A stretch of DNA of 64,000 bases, from contig CM070566.1 of NCBI GenBank assembly GCA_036346405.1, positions 14,565,533 through 14,629,532 on the forward strand, in the 5' to 3' direction. Shown here in pieces: positions 22,073 to 33,503 of this stretch; position 1 is the stretch's first letter, and the number at the start of each line of letters is the position of its first letter. A program made the translations under genes and the position numbers. This DNA comes from Phyllostachys edulis (taxonomy: Eukaryota > Streptophyta > Magnoliopsida > Poales > Poaceae). Under the pieces are notes generated by a model, which had not been told where the DNA came from, ran no database searches, and saw nothing but the letters and a program-made list of their open reading frames with translations.

Positions 22073-24772
22073 CCCATCAAGTCTGAACTACTTGGTTCCA
22101 AGACTTTTATTTTAGCAATTATGGTTTAGCCTCATATGCTTTCATTATGTGATCCGATATGAACGCCTCAAGTGCTCTCGGCCATGTATATTGGTTTCAA
22201 CTGTTCTTAGAAGAGAAACTTTAGCAATTGTAGAGGCAAAGAGATTGTCAACAACTTTTCTCCCAAATCCCCAAATTGAGGGTATCTTTGTGTTAACCGA
22301 TCTTTATCATTTCCCAAACAAAAGATTATTAGTCGCTCCACATTCCAAGCATTGTAATATGTGCACATGAAGTTGATGAAACTTCTATCTTCATGAGGTA
22401 TTTCACATTCAAGGTGAGTTCTCTTCAAGAGAGTTAAAGGAGTGATTGATAATTATTTCGACGGGCGTCATTAGATCTTAAACCCGCAGGAGTCCCCACA
22501 GATTTTAGATCAAGAACTAGTAAGTCAATTTCGTAGAGGTGGATATACTATTCAACCCGAGGTATTCCATTCTTAGCGACGTATTTACTGCAAGTAAACA
22601 CCATGGTAACTCCTCTATAATTGGAAATTATCTAGTAGGCTCACCGCTTCGGTGCATGTGGAGTATAAACCAAACCTTAAGTTTAGCTTGACTAGTGCGT
22701 GTATTCGCATTAAAAAATCTTTTCCTTCCGTAAAAATACAAGGGCATTCGAACTTTTGGGCATTTCTTCCCCTAATGCTCTGAGATTCAATCTTTATTAA
22801 ATAGCATACCACAAAATTCCCCTATCATGGGCACATAATTGATTGAATTTCATATCCAACATGATCTCTAACAATTGGTGGTGACCCAAAGGTGTATACT
22901 ACAGTGGTGATAACATGTAGAAATGTTTGATTCTCTAATACACATAAATTTCAACAAGGGTTTGATAATTATATGTAGTGAGCTAGACTTTTATCGCTGT
23001 AGTGCCAAGAAAATTGCATGATCCTAATATTCAGAGGATATTCTAACTTCTTGTTGGTTATTAATGCGGATTTAAGGTCCCATACGGGGTCGAGAGTTGA
23101 CATACTTATTCTATGGACTAGCTTCTTTATTATTTGCCCAAGTTTTGATCCAATTACTTATACCATATTTTACATAATTTGGATCATTAAACTTCAAGTT
23201 TATAATTATTTAAACATATTTTATTATGGCCATAAGCAGTGTGTTCTAATAGCATAAAACTATAGGATGCTCTTCAAGAACATAAATAAAATGTTGGGAC
23301 ATAAATATTTCACCATAGTTAATCTATACTAAAATACTAGATTTTCTTTCTGGACTTCAAATCTTAGTTGAATCACCCATATAGTATAATTATTCGATAG
23401 GAATATTTATTGTTCAACGGGAACACCATATTTAATTAAGGGTGATAAATTGTATACATGATTTTAATTTATAATGCCAGAATTAACATGGCCAAATTTA
23501 GATAATTTAGGATCAACAAAATCCAATAAGCCATCTTTCTTTTGGGAGCTATATTTGCTTCAAGCAAGTGATATGGCATCTAGTGGTGATGCAATTGCAA
23601 AATGCACTTATCAATTTATGCATGTGTCATTGTCAATGAGTATGACACGCTTTGCATAACCAAACATGGGTATATGTGCATCGCTATTGCGGCCGATTTG
23701 TGGTGTATTTCCGCCATCGGCGGTTAACATATTGTCAAGACAAAAATCAATTGCCCCTTCGTGGGGCAACAATGATTAGTTGCCAACAACATAGGTATCA
23801 ACAATGGCGTAAATGTCATTTTCCATATCAACTGGATAAGGATAATAATCATGCAGTTTACTTTAATTATCTCCCAAAATAAACTAGATTAATGTATTGC
23901 TTCAGTCTAGTTTGCTTCTGGCTTTGACCTTGGATATGCCACTGTGCCTACCATGACTCTTGTTTTGAATATTTTTCTATGCCTCTTAGGTTTCAATATC
24001 CCACACAAGCCCAATATCCTCCCCCTTGTCATGCCAACTATAAATATCCCAAGTGATATCGTGCATTAGGCATTTTCTTGAAATCAACTCGAGTAAAAAG
24101 ATTTGCAATCATACTTCAAGAGGAGTACAATTTTGTTGGTGTGAAACCAATATATATTCTCAGAACATTCTACTTACAAAGTTCTTCAATTAAGAAGTAA
24201 GTGTGTTGGAGGATAATATTATATAGACTCCAAGTCTTAGGTCTTAAGTTATTCTGCACTTATTTGAGGAATATAGTGTTTTCTAGCCAAAGTGATCCAT
24301 CAAAGATCAACATATGACTAGGCTTGTTCTGTGCCATCGAGAAAAATAGTTTCCTTTTGCCATCTCAGGCATCCGCACTACAAGCAAGTGAATTGAGGCT
24401 TATTAGATATCAAGAGCACATGTCCAATATTTTGTTAGCAAGGCATGACAAATTATTTTCAATTTTCAAGCATACAGCTTTGCAAATTTATTCCATACAA
24501 GATTAGTTTACAATGTAAGGTATGCTACTGGCAATATGTTCTATTAAGCATATTTGATCAACTATTCAGCAGGAGAAAATACTTTAATAGAATAACTTAT
24601 ACCATTATTTTATTTATGGCATCTGGGAAAAACAATCTAATGTATAAGGTTCCACTTAAATCAAAAGATAAGAGATGCTCAACAGAGCAAGACCAAGCTC
24701 AATAGGAGCTGAATCTATACTACTAATGCAACTCGTAAGAAAAACGACGCCTTTACAAAATTAAGGATAAGT
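22073..24772. other. AT-rich DNA without a supported gene
   Basis: ORFs here are short and none shows a domain I recognise on either strand. The composition is AT-rich and unlike the Tat elements. It may be old transposon DNA or ordinary intergenic sequence. I see no terminal repeats or target duplications that would define an element. Confidence 0.5.
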
Positions 24773-24777
24773 AGGAG

Positions 24778-26922
24778 TAATAACCCCGTGCCTACAAGGG
24801 CTCGAACGCTACTAATCTAACAGATTATCAAAATTAAAATGGAAGACAAAATAAATCCTAATTTCAAAGTAACCTCCCCGCACAAGAAAGCTATACCGAG
24901 GTTCCAACAACAAAAACATCAAGATAATAATGAATTCAACAGCTTTTAATCCTCACAGAGTATAAACTGATCTCAAGCAACCATATCAAAGAATGAACTA
25001 AGTTCACACTCAAGATTCTTAACCAATCTTAAAGGAGAAGGGTTTTCAATCACAACCAACCCAAGATTATTACAGTTCATCAATATTGAATGATTAAATC
25101 AAACTAAAATGAAATCCTGAACTTATATAAAGTGCTGTGAAAGGGTAGTGTGTGTCTATTCCCTCCCCATGGAGCCAACCTCAAGGATCACCTAAAAAAA
25201 CAATAACACAAGAGTGAGTCCGAGACTCAGCAAGTACAGAAAGTAATAAAAATACAAACAACAATCCATAGATAAGCCAACATCATCGGAGAATATGAAT
25301 GAATTGCAGAACAAGTATTTGAATAAATGCAATTAATGAATTGGATGGAAGGAAGGGACTACACACATGCATATACCGGTATTGCTGGTGACACACCCGT
25401 CGGTGTTCACCTAAGCCCGCACTTAACAAAGGGGACCCAAGCCCTGTGACGAAGAACGCTTTCAGACGGTGTCCCGAATCGCCCACATTGGAATGGTGGG
25501 TCTTACGTGCCCATACTGGAATTGATGGGTCTTATACAATGATCCACTCCCGTGGATGAAATATGAAATGTGGATGCTGAGTATGACATATGAATATTGA
25601 ACAATAAGAAACATGCTCACTAATATGGAGGTAACCACATGGATTGAATACGAACATTTAAGAATCAACAAGGTACTTAAAGGTACAGTACCAACAGTAA
25701 GCATACCACATGTCATAATCCTAGGAACACTAAGGTACTTGCCTTTAGCGCTGCGACGCGTTAGTAGGCAATTGCGGTGCTCCCAAACCTGAAGCTTCAC
25801 CTCCTAATCAAACAAATAACTGAAATAAGGATACGATTTAACACGACAATACTAGATAAAGTTCTACAACGCCTCGGCGATTCAAAATTTAACTAGAAAC
25901 TCTAAACTGAAAATCAACACATTCTGCCCTAAACCACCCCTGGGCAGCAGCACGGTAAATGGCATAACTCGTGATCTGGAACTCCAAATGAGGTGAACCC
26001 AGTTTCTGTGGACTCTTAACTGACAAATCTACAATACTCTAGTTGACAAGATAATTTAATTCGGCCAATTTAGAACACTAACAGACATATGAATGTTCAG
26101 CACAGAAAAACTGTCTACAGAATAAACAGCAGCACTAAAACGACCATAACTTTTAATCTATAACTCCGAATTGATCAATCTTTATCAATCCGGAAAGGTT
26201 ATCAAATTACCTACAATAACCTAGTTGGGAGAAATCCCAGATTCTGCCAATTACAATTTCATAATTTACGAATTATCACAACAGTTTAATCTCGTCAGAA
26301 TCTAGACAGCAGAAACTAAAACGGTGATATCTTTTGACTCGAATGTCGGAATTAGGTGCTCTTGGTGGCCACGGAAAGCTAAGAGTAACACCTAACTTTA
26401 ACTAAGAGATGGGAATCTCGAATTCTGTCACTAAGGACTCGAAATCAACCACGCAACTAACTGGACAGAACGGGACTACAGCAGAAACCATTCGATCCAA
26501 ACAAATCTGATCCAAATCGCAAATACTAACAAATCAACAACTAAGAATGACAACCGTTACCCTTAAAGATCCCAGGAAGTTGATGAACGACAACCCACGA
26601 AGAGGATCTTCTTCTTCTCCTCCTTTCTCTACCCTCCTTCTTCCTCCACGGTCGGCCACCAAAGCAGGAAACGACGACGCTGAAAGATGGCAATGTGGGG
26701 AGGCAGAGCACTGTAGCGGCGTGCACTGTAGCAGGCGGCGGAGGTACTGTAGCACGCCGTGCTACAGTAACTAGGGTTTGGAGGAAAAAGGCACCTCCCC
26801 CCTTGGGCCTCCTAGGCCAAGGCCTGAGGCCCAGGTTCCCGAAAAAAGGCAAAAAACTCCCTTTTTAATCTATTAATCTCTGTTGGATACTTCCTTTGCT
26901 AGAATAATTTCGAGGTATTACA
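24778..26922 (-). repeat. Solo LTR, Tekay-like Ty3/gypsy, minus strand
   Basis: On the minus strand the repeat starts TGTAATACCTCGAAATT at 26922 and ends GCACGGGGTTATTA at 24778. It is flanked by identical 5-bp duplications AGGAG at 24773-24777 and 26923-26927. There is no polypurine tract, PBS or coding domain beside it, so recombination between two LTRs has removed the internal region. The 2145-bp size and the TGTAAT start match chromovirus LTRs such as the one at 30873. The terminal CA reads TA. ORFs inside are not supported as genes. Confidence 0.8.
26745..26769. repeat. Perfect 25-bp palindrome inside the solo LTR
   Basis: TACTGTAGCACG and CGTGCTACAGTA form 12-bp perfect arms around a single C. 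Two further CTGTAGC motifs lie within 35 bp upstream (about 26710-26731). On the LTR strand this is close to the 5' end, in a GC-rich stretch of probable promoter DNA. Confidence 0.8.
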
Positions 26923-26927
26923 AGGAG

Positions 26928-27207
26928 ATTGCTATAGGTCTCCATAGAGCATAATATGGGCTTATCATTACTGTCATCCAAGACAAACGAATATCCACTT
27001 AGTGATGTCAAACACATTCTACATAATTCATGCAATTTTCTATGTTTACAACTGGTAAAGCATTTTAAATGCATGAAATGAGTGCAAAATAGTAAAGATT
27101 AATTTTATCTATTCAGTAGACAATTTTATACAATTCCCAGAATTTTCCTGATATTTTTGGGATTTTTTCTGATAATTTTTATGGTCTAGGATCAATTTTT
27201 AGAATTA
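26928..27207. other. AT-rich flank between the solo LTR and the hAT element
   Basis: No gene is seen. Together with 28172-28705 it forms the DNA that existed before the hAT insertion. On the minus strand it resembles old LTR text (GCACTCATTTCATGCATTTA), but no ends can be defined. Confidence 0.45.
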
Positions 27208-27215
27208 CTAAACAC

Positions 27216-27429
27216 CAGTGTTGTAAAAATCGGTCGTGACGGCAGATTAGTCGGCCGTTTAATCGGAGTCGGCGGGAAAACCGCCACGTATACATGAATC
27301 GAGCACGCTTAATGCTTATGAACGCCAAATCGGCCGATTATCCGATTAGTCGATCTGCTTCAGATAATCGCCTCGATAATCCGATTAACGGTCGACTAAT
27401 CGGTCATCACGATCGATTTTACAACACTC
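27216..27429. repeat. Foldback within the 5' end of the hAT element
   Basis: The first ~50 bp of the element recur inverted at 27380-27429, ending GATTTTACAACACTC. This makes a 214-bp foldback with arms sharing TGTTGTAAAA(A)TCG and GATTAGTCG. It may be a nested MITE-like copy or an internal duplication of the transposon end. Confidence 0.7.
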
Positions 27430-28163
27430 ACATTCCTAATGCACAAGACGGCTTGAAGTTGAAAATGGTGAGTCGCAAGGTGAAGAAAGAATGAGAGCTT
27501 GGGGTTATACTTCAAATGTCAACTTCAAGAGCAAAGAGATCTCTTGGAAGTGAAGAGAAGAAATCAAGAAAACGCATAAAAAAGTTGTCGATAGAGCATC
27601 GTGCGTTCGTGGTTCCAAATCTACACTACTAGCAATTGATGAAAGTGAGAGTGACAAGGAGTTGGTTGCCTCAAGAGGATTTCCTTGCTTCGATGAGCCC
27701 GAGACCGAAATGTCGGTGGTGATGTTGTGCTTGACAATGATTCGCACTAAGTGATTCTCTCGTAGTTGTGGGTCATTTTGTGTGCTTAAATTTAAAACTT
27801 AGTTCTTTTGGTTGTTGTCTCGTTAGTGTGTTAAGTTAGTCTAGTCTATGTGACAATGCATGTTTTTAATCTATTAGCTAAACTCGTTGTAAGTCGTACT
27901 TTGGTGCGTAACTATAATAGTCCGCCAATCAATCTTGTTATCTTTTCGCTTAGTAATGAAGTTATCATGTACAATTAAAGGGTGGTACAAGTTTTTTGAT
28001 AGTATTGACAATATAATGTGTTCAAATATTTCCAAACTAGTATTATCATCAAATGTGTGAGAACGCCAAATTATCTCAGATAATTCCGATTAATCATCCA
28101 GATTCGATTATTCGCTGCGGTACCTATCCGCTCGATAACCAGATTCGCTTTTTTACAACACTG
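27216..28163. mobile_element. Non-autonomous hAT transposon with 8-bp target duplication
   Basis: The element starts CAGTGTTGTAAAAA and ends TTTTTTACAACACTG, giving inverted termini of about 14 bp. The flanks carry the same 8 bp, CTAAACAC, at 27208-27215 and 28164-28171. An 8-bp duplication and CAG...CTG-type ends fit the hAT superfamily. Subterminal DNA is full of CGATTA/TAATCGG motifs on both strands. The middle holds no intact transposase. A minus-strand ORF at 27505-27747 is Ser-rich, and the plus strand reads ASRGFPCFDEPET near 27675, possibly a relic of a transposase C-terminus, which I cannot prove. Confidence 0.85.
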
Positions 28164-28171
28164 CTAAACAC

Positions 28172-28705
28172 AAGAATTAATTTCCCAAAACACATAATAC
28201 CACAAAATAAACCATAAAAATATGATGCTTCCAAGATGTACTAGGTCTAAGATTTTACAATTTATGGAAGCTCATATAACTAAAAATTCAGTTTCTAGGA
28301 TGTAAACATGAAATTATCATAATTTACAAATTAATTATTGGGATTATTAAAAAATATTCAGGGTTTTAACCAAAAAAAATCTTAAGCCACACATTTATAG
28401 AGCAAATTATCATAACTTTAGGGGTAGACCGCAAAAAAAACTTTATATTCGAATGACACCGTAGAAATCCAAAAGTTCCGGGGGGTTGTGCAAAAAGACT
28501 TTATACCACAAATATTATCGTAATTTTCCTAAAATCCGAGGGCCGTTTCCGCAAATTTTCGAAATATCATTGGGCCACATTGAATTTTCTAGCCCACATT
28601 GGCCAAAACCTTCATTTGGTGCACTAGGGTTTCCCTAGTGTCACCCAATGGCGGCGGTGGCGCCCGGGAGGTGCGCGCATGATGGCAGCGACCGGGAGGC
28701 GCGCG
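28172..28705. other. Unassigned DNA left of element D
   Basis: No gene is supported. It contains A-rich runs and, near 28622-28640, CACTAGGG-TTT-CCCTAGTG, a short hairpin. It then shifts to GC-rich text (28650-28705) before joining the truncated pol of element D. It may be part of an older LTR on the minus strand. Confidence 0.4.
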
Positions 28706-30785
28706 TGGCGGTGGCTGGCTACTATCGACGTTTTGTGCAAGATTTCTCTATCATCGCTAAGCCGATATCTTAGCTCACACAAAAAGGCGTGCGATTTTAG
28801 TGAACTGATGAGTGTGAGCGCAATTTCAGCACTTTGAATGGGAGGTTGGTGACTTCTCCTATTCTCACCCTACCAGAGCGAGGAAAGCACTTCACAGTTT
28901 TTTCAGATGCGTCTCGAGTTGGTCTTGGCTGTGTGCTCATGCAAGATGGCAAGGTGATTGCTTATGCGTCGAGGCAGTTAAAGAAGCACGAGCAGAATTA
29001 TCCCACCCATGATTTGGAATTGGCCGCAGTTGTTTTTGCTCTGAAGATTTGGAGGTATTATCTGTACGGAGTCTTGTGATATTTTCACCGATTACAAGAG
29101 TCTCAAGTATATTTCACTCAGAAGGATCTGAATTTGAGGCAAAGGGGATGGCTAGAATTGATCAAGGATTATGATCTTACTATTCAAGATCATCCGTGCA
29201 AGACCATTGTTGTTGCCGATGCTCTTAGTCGTAAGGTGACTCCCTCTACTTTAGATTGCCTCATTGCTGATTTTGATCACATGGGGATATCTTATTGCTA
29301 TGCGGGCATGACGCACATTGAGACACAGTTGATCCTTGAGTCAGCTATTCCAGACCATGTGTGGGAAGCGTAGCGGAGTGACCGGTTATTGCAGCAAGTC
29401 AGAAAGTGTCTGGATGAGGGTAATAATGGAGATTTCAGCTTTGACGAGTCCGATGCTTTGCGGTTTAAAGATGGTTTAAAGGCCACCTTTGTGTGCCTTA
29501 AAAGGAGGAGGTAAAGATGACATTTTGAGGGAGGCTCACCGCACTCTGTACACCGTTCATCCCTGCAAGACCAAGATGTACCGTGATTTGAAGCAAAATT
29601 TTTGGTGGAAGAGGATGAAAGTGGACATCGCTAACTATGTAGGTTCTTGCGGGGTCTGTCAACAAGTGAAAGCTGAACATAAACGTCCTGCAGGGTTGTT
29701 GCAGCCTTTGGAGGTTCCTAGTGGCCTTGGGATGATATCTCCATAGAATTTGCCATTGCGTTACCTCGTTCTCCGCGAGGAAAGAATGCGATTTGGGTAG
29801 TGGTGGACCATTTTAGCAAGTCTGGGCACTTCATTCTGATCCGTACGACAAATAAAGCGAGTGATTTGGCTCCCATTTATGTGCGAGAAATTATGAGATT
29901 GCATAGTGTGTAGAAAACCATCATTTCTGACAGGGACGTTAAGTTCGTCTCCAAGTTTTAGGAGTGCATGCAGGGTACGTTGGGCACTCAACTTTGACTC
30001 AGTACGGCGTTCCACCCACAGACAGATGGGCAGTCAAAGCGCACTTTCCAGACTTTGGAGGACATGTTGAGGTCCTGTGTCTTGTCTTGGAAAGGTAGTT
30101 CGAGGATCGCTTGTCTCGAGAGTTTGCATACAACAATAGTTACCATTCCAGTATTAAAGCTACACCATTTGAGGTTCTATATGGGCGGAAGTGCAGATCA
30201 CCACTGTGTTGGGATATTGTGGGTGAGAAGGCAGTGTTGGGTCCAGATTGGATACAGAGGACTGTAGAGCCGGTGACCATGGTCAGGCAGAATCTGCTAG
30301 CAGCTTAGAGCAGGCAGAAAAGCTATGCTGATGTGAGGCGTGACCTGGAGTTTATGGTGGGTGATCAGGTACTCTTGAGAGTGTCCCCCACCAAGAGCAT
30401 TGTCCGGTTTGGTACTAAAGGTAAGCTTAGCCCGAGGTACGTTGGACGTTCTCGATTATTGCAAGAATTGAGAAGTTGGCTTATCACTTGGGCCTCCCTG
30501 AGTCAATGCACGGAGTTCATAATGTTTTCCATGTATCGATGCTGAGGAAGTACCTGAGGGATCAAGAGCACGAGATTTCTTTGGAGCCTCTGACCATTGA
30601 ACATGACATCAGTGTTGAGTCTCGTCCGGTGCGTATTCTGGAGAGGTCAGAGCAGGTGTTGAGGTACAAGACGTTGGTATACGTCAAGGTGCTTTGGACG
30701 CGTTAGTCCGAGAGGGAGGCAACTTGGGAGTTCGAGACTCGCATGCGCGAGCAATTTCTAGAGTTATTCACGTCGGGTACGTGCT
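28706..30785 (+). pseudogene. Truncated pol of Tekay-type chromovirus D (RT end, RNase H, integrase, chromodomain)
   Basis: The RT end reads GYYRRFVQDFSIIAKPIS at about 28713. RNase H follows (28834-29380) with FTVFSDASRVGLGCVLMQDG, ASRQLKKHEQNYPTHDLEL and TIVVADALSRK. Integrase (29540-30300) has the HHCC motif (TVHPCKTKMYRDL, then CGVCQQVK), a WVVVDHFSKSGHF core strand, ISDRDVKFVSKF and AFHPQTDGQSKRT. The tail (30470-30780) has FHVSMLRKYL and a chromodomain-like VRILERSEQVLRYKT...EATWEFE. In-frame stops occur near 29372, 29911, 29962, 29995 and 30704. Everything upstream of the RT end is missing. This is a dead 5'-truncated copy, and the chromodomain indicates a chromovirus. Confidence 0.85.
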
Positions 30786-30860
30786 AACTGTTGTTTAATT
30801 TAAGTTTTGGGTGTTCTTTCGAGTAAACCGGCGAGCCGGATTCGGGGTCGAATTCAGTTT

Positions 30861-30872
30861 AAGGGGGTAGAA
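30861..30872 (+). other. Polypurine tract of element D
   Basis: AAGGGGGTAGAA lies directly before the LTR start TGTAATATCTCG, as usual for Tekay/Del elements. Confidence 0.78.
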
Positions 30873-33089
30873 TGTAATATCTCGTGTAACATTATAGAAA
30901 TTAATTGAATTAGAAAGGGAATTAAGTGAATTAAAGTGGAAATTCATTTTTTGAGGGAGAATAAGAAAACTTGGGCCTTCAGCCCACGGTATCTCGGGCC
31001 AAGTGGGTTGACTGGCCATATAGAAATAAAGGAGAGCAGCAGCCCTAACCCTAGCCGCTTACCCCTGTACACCCTAAGCTCCCTATGCTCGCCATCATCG
31101 CTAGTAATTGCTGTTGCATGCTTTGCATGGGAACATGCAAGATGCACAGTGCTGCTAATTGTTGTTGCATGCTTGATGTGCTGACGTGAGCAGCTTGGGC
31201 TGTTGTGGTGTTGTGAAGGAAAGCAAGGAGACCAGCAAGGAATAAGAGAGGGAAGGAAGGAGGAAAAAGGAGAAGGAAAGAAGGGGAGAAGAGAAGATTT
31301 CGCGGAGAATTTGTGATCTTCAATGTGATCTCCAAGGGTAACAATCTGAAACCCTGTAGATTGCCCTAGTTTAGTTGTTGTTCAAGTTGTGGGTTCTTTG
31401 GTCAATGAGAGGAGTACATGTTGTTCTACCCTAGTTCGTCGAGTTGCGATGTAGAGCCTTGCGGGGGGTGATTAGGGATATCTAGGCTCAGATTCAGAGG
31501 TCGGTCCAATTAGAGAAAAGTTAGATAATCTTGTTAGCTTTTCAGGAAGGTCTTCAGCATTAGAATTAGAGTAGCAGGTGAAAAGTTACGACCTCGGGAA
31601 GGTCGCTATCCAGAATTTGGACGTAGCTGACAGAGGTTGTGAAGATGGGTGAGTTTCTTATAGTAAATGGCAGAATTAAAATTTGGTGATAGCTTGAATA
31701 AGATAGGAATTTTTTTGTAGGTTCCATAACTAGCATCGTTCATACTTTTTCAAGTTATAGAATTAAAGATACGAAATTGTGAAACAGACTATCCTAACAG
31801 ATTCTAGGACGGTCTTCGGGAAAGGAAATGTGGAAGAAAACATTAGAATCAGAGGTTTGTTATAACTAGGAAGTTGTAGGTTTTTTCATGCGGATTCCCG
31901 AAAGACTTAGTTTGCTGGATTTAGGGTTCAGATGTGAAAGTTAGTGTTTTTATTACTGAGACAGCGAGTACGTTGATCGGTAGAATCAAGTTATGTGGAT
32001 CGTTTTTGCATAATCATGCTAGGGCTGATTATGTGATGCTTTGGTACTCTGTTTGGCATGTTTTGAATGTATATCAATTCGTTGTCCAGGGAGTGTTGCC
32101 TCAAGCGCCATGCCTCCTTTACATCATCCGGCTCCTAGAAACTAAAGAGGCAAGTGCTTGGTATAATGATGAACAACGGTGGTTGCCGTTGTCATGTTGG
32201 GTTATTTGCCATGAGATTTATTTATATTGTGTTAAGTTAAATATTTGCCATAGTAATATTGATGAAAAGAGATATATTATGATATTGATAAAATTGTGAT
32301 ATTGGTGCAACTACCATAGGGATGACATAGTGAGAATAGTAATGTTTAATGAATTGTTGCATCATTCACTTGCATAAGGGCCAGACGGTGAGTACTACTA
32401 TGTTTATGGTTAATCCGACGTATTTCATGTTAAAATCCTACAGAGGTAGTGACTCCACCCTAAAAAAAAGTGGGGAGAAAAATGTGTCACCGACAAGTGA
32501 ACACTTCGTTATACCGGTATCAACTAAAAGAGGTGCATCATAACATTTGTATACATGAGAATTATGTTGTTGAGAATGAGAACGATAAGATTTTTAATAA
32601 TGCATTGATTGTTAACAAGCTTGTGTTTTTTACCATTGTATCTAGTGTTTGCTGAGTCGTGAACTCACCCTTGTTTATTTTGTTACTGTAGGTGGTCATT
32701 GACGGCATCTCGCACGAGAGTGGTTAGCACACATGAACAATCACAATTTCTTCACTTAAATGAATTAATTGGCAATGTGAATGCTTATTTTGGTGTGATG
32801 AATAATTCCTTTTAGACTTGATAATTGTTTACTAGGCTTATGTGATAGTTATAAGTTAATTGTTCATTTGTAGCTTGTTTATCCTCTATTTGGTTCTCTA
32901 TTCGGTATTACTATTTATTGTGTTGATTATTAAGCAGTTCAGATGTCTTTATTATTTCATATGTTGTTCCATGGATGGGATTTTATTCGTTATGTGCTTG
33001 CTAGAATTTATTGTAATATGTGATTTAAATTGATAGTTGAGGTGATTTAGTGGCATTCCGGGTCAGTGATAGGCCGGGTGGTTGCAACA
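30873..33089 (+). repeat. 3' LTR of chromovirus D
   Basis: Starts TGTAATATCTCGTG after a PPT. The end is best placed at GGTGGTTGCAACA (33089), giving about 2217 bp and TGT...ACA termini, although without a partner LTR this end is inferred. It includes purine-rich text near 31210-31290 and a GCTGAGTCGTGAACTCACCC segment near 32652, similar in place to a segment of the minus-strand solo LTR. ORFs within it are not supported. It lies about 415 bp downstream of the protease gene. Confidence 0.72.
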
Positions 33090-33503
33090 TCAATACAGAT
33101 CATATATCCCCCTGCTAAGATTTTATCTGAAAGGGCAACAGTAATCCCACCCAGCAATTCCAGATAACGCATAACTTCAAACATTCAAATACATTAAATA
33201 TAAAAATATCTTAACTCTTTTAAGGAAAGGAAACATCTGTAGATTCTGTATTGCGAACTAGGTGCTGTCACCGAATCTCTTTGCTTGGACAAATAGCCAT
33301 CTTCCTCTTGACCGCATAAACTGTATTTACCAACAAATTCTCGACAATCTTCAAACTTCCTCAGAATGTGTCACCAGGGAAAATGAAACTCGGTAATTTG
33401 TATATAGTTAGATATTGTATGATGTTGCCTAGGTAAGAGAAATAAATTCGTAAGCAACACAACAGTCAAGAGGATAAGAGAAGGTGAAATGATTATATAA
33501 TAA

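Noticed and set aside
22073..24772. Copia fragment in the AT-rich spacer
   Set aside because: I looked for PBS, protease, integrase and RT motifs on both strands and found none that could be supported.
28622..28640. CACTAGGGTTTCCCTAGTG as a telomere-like repeat
   Set aside because: Only one AGGGTTT unit is present, and it is part of a short hairpin. There is no tandem telomeric array.
31934..32299. 121-codon plus-strand ORF as a gene
   Set aside because: It lies wholly within the D LTR, has no domain, and matches no expected coding position.
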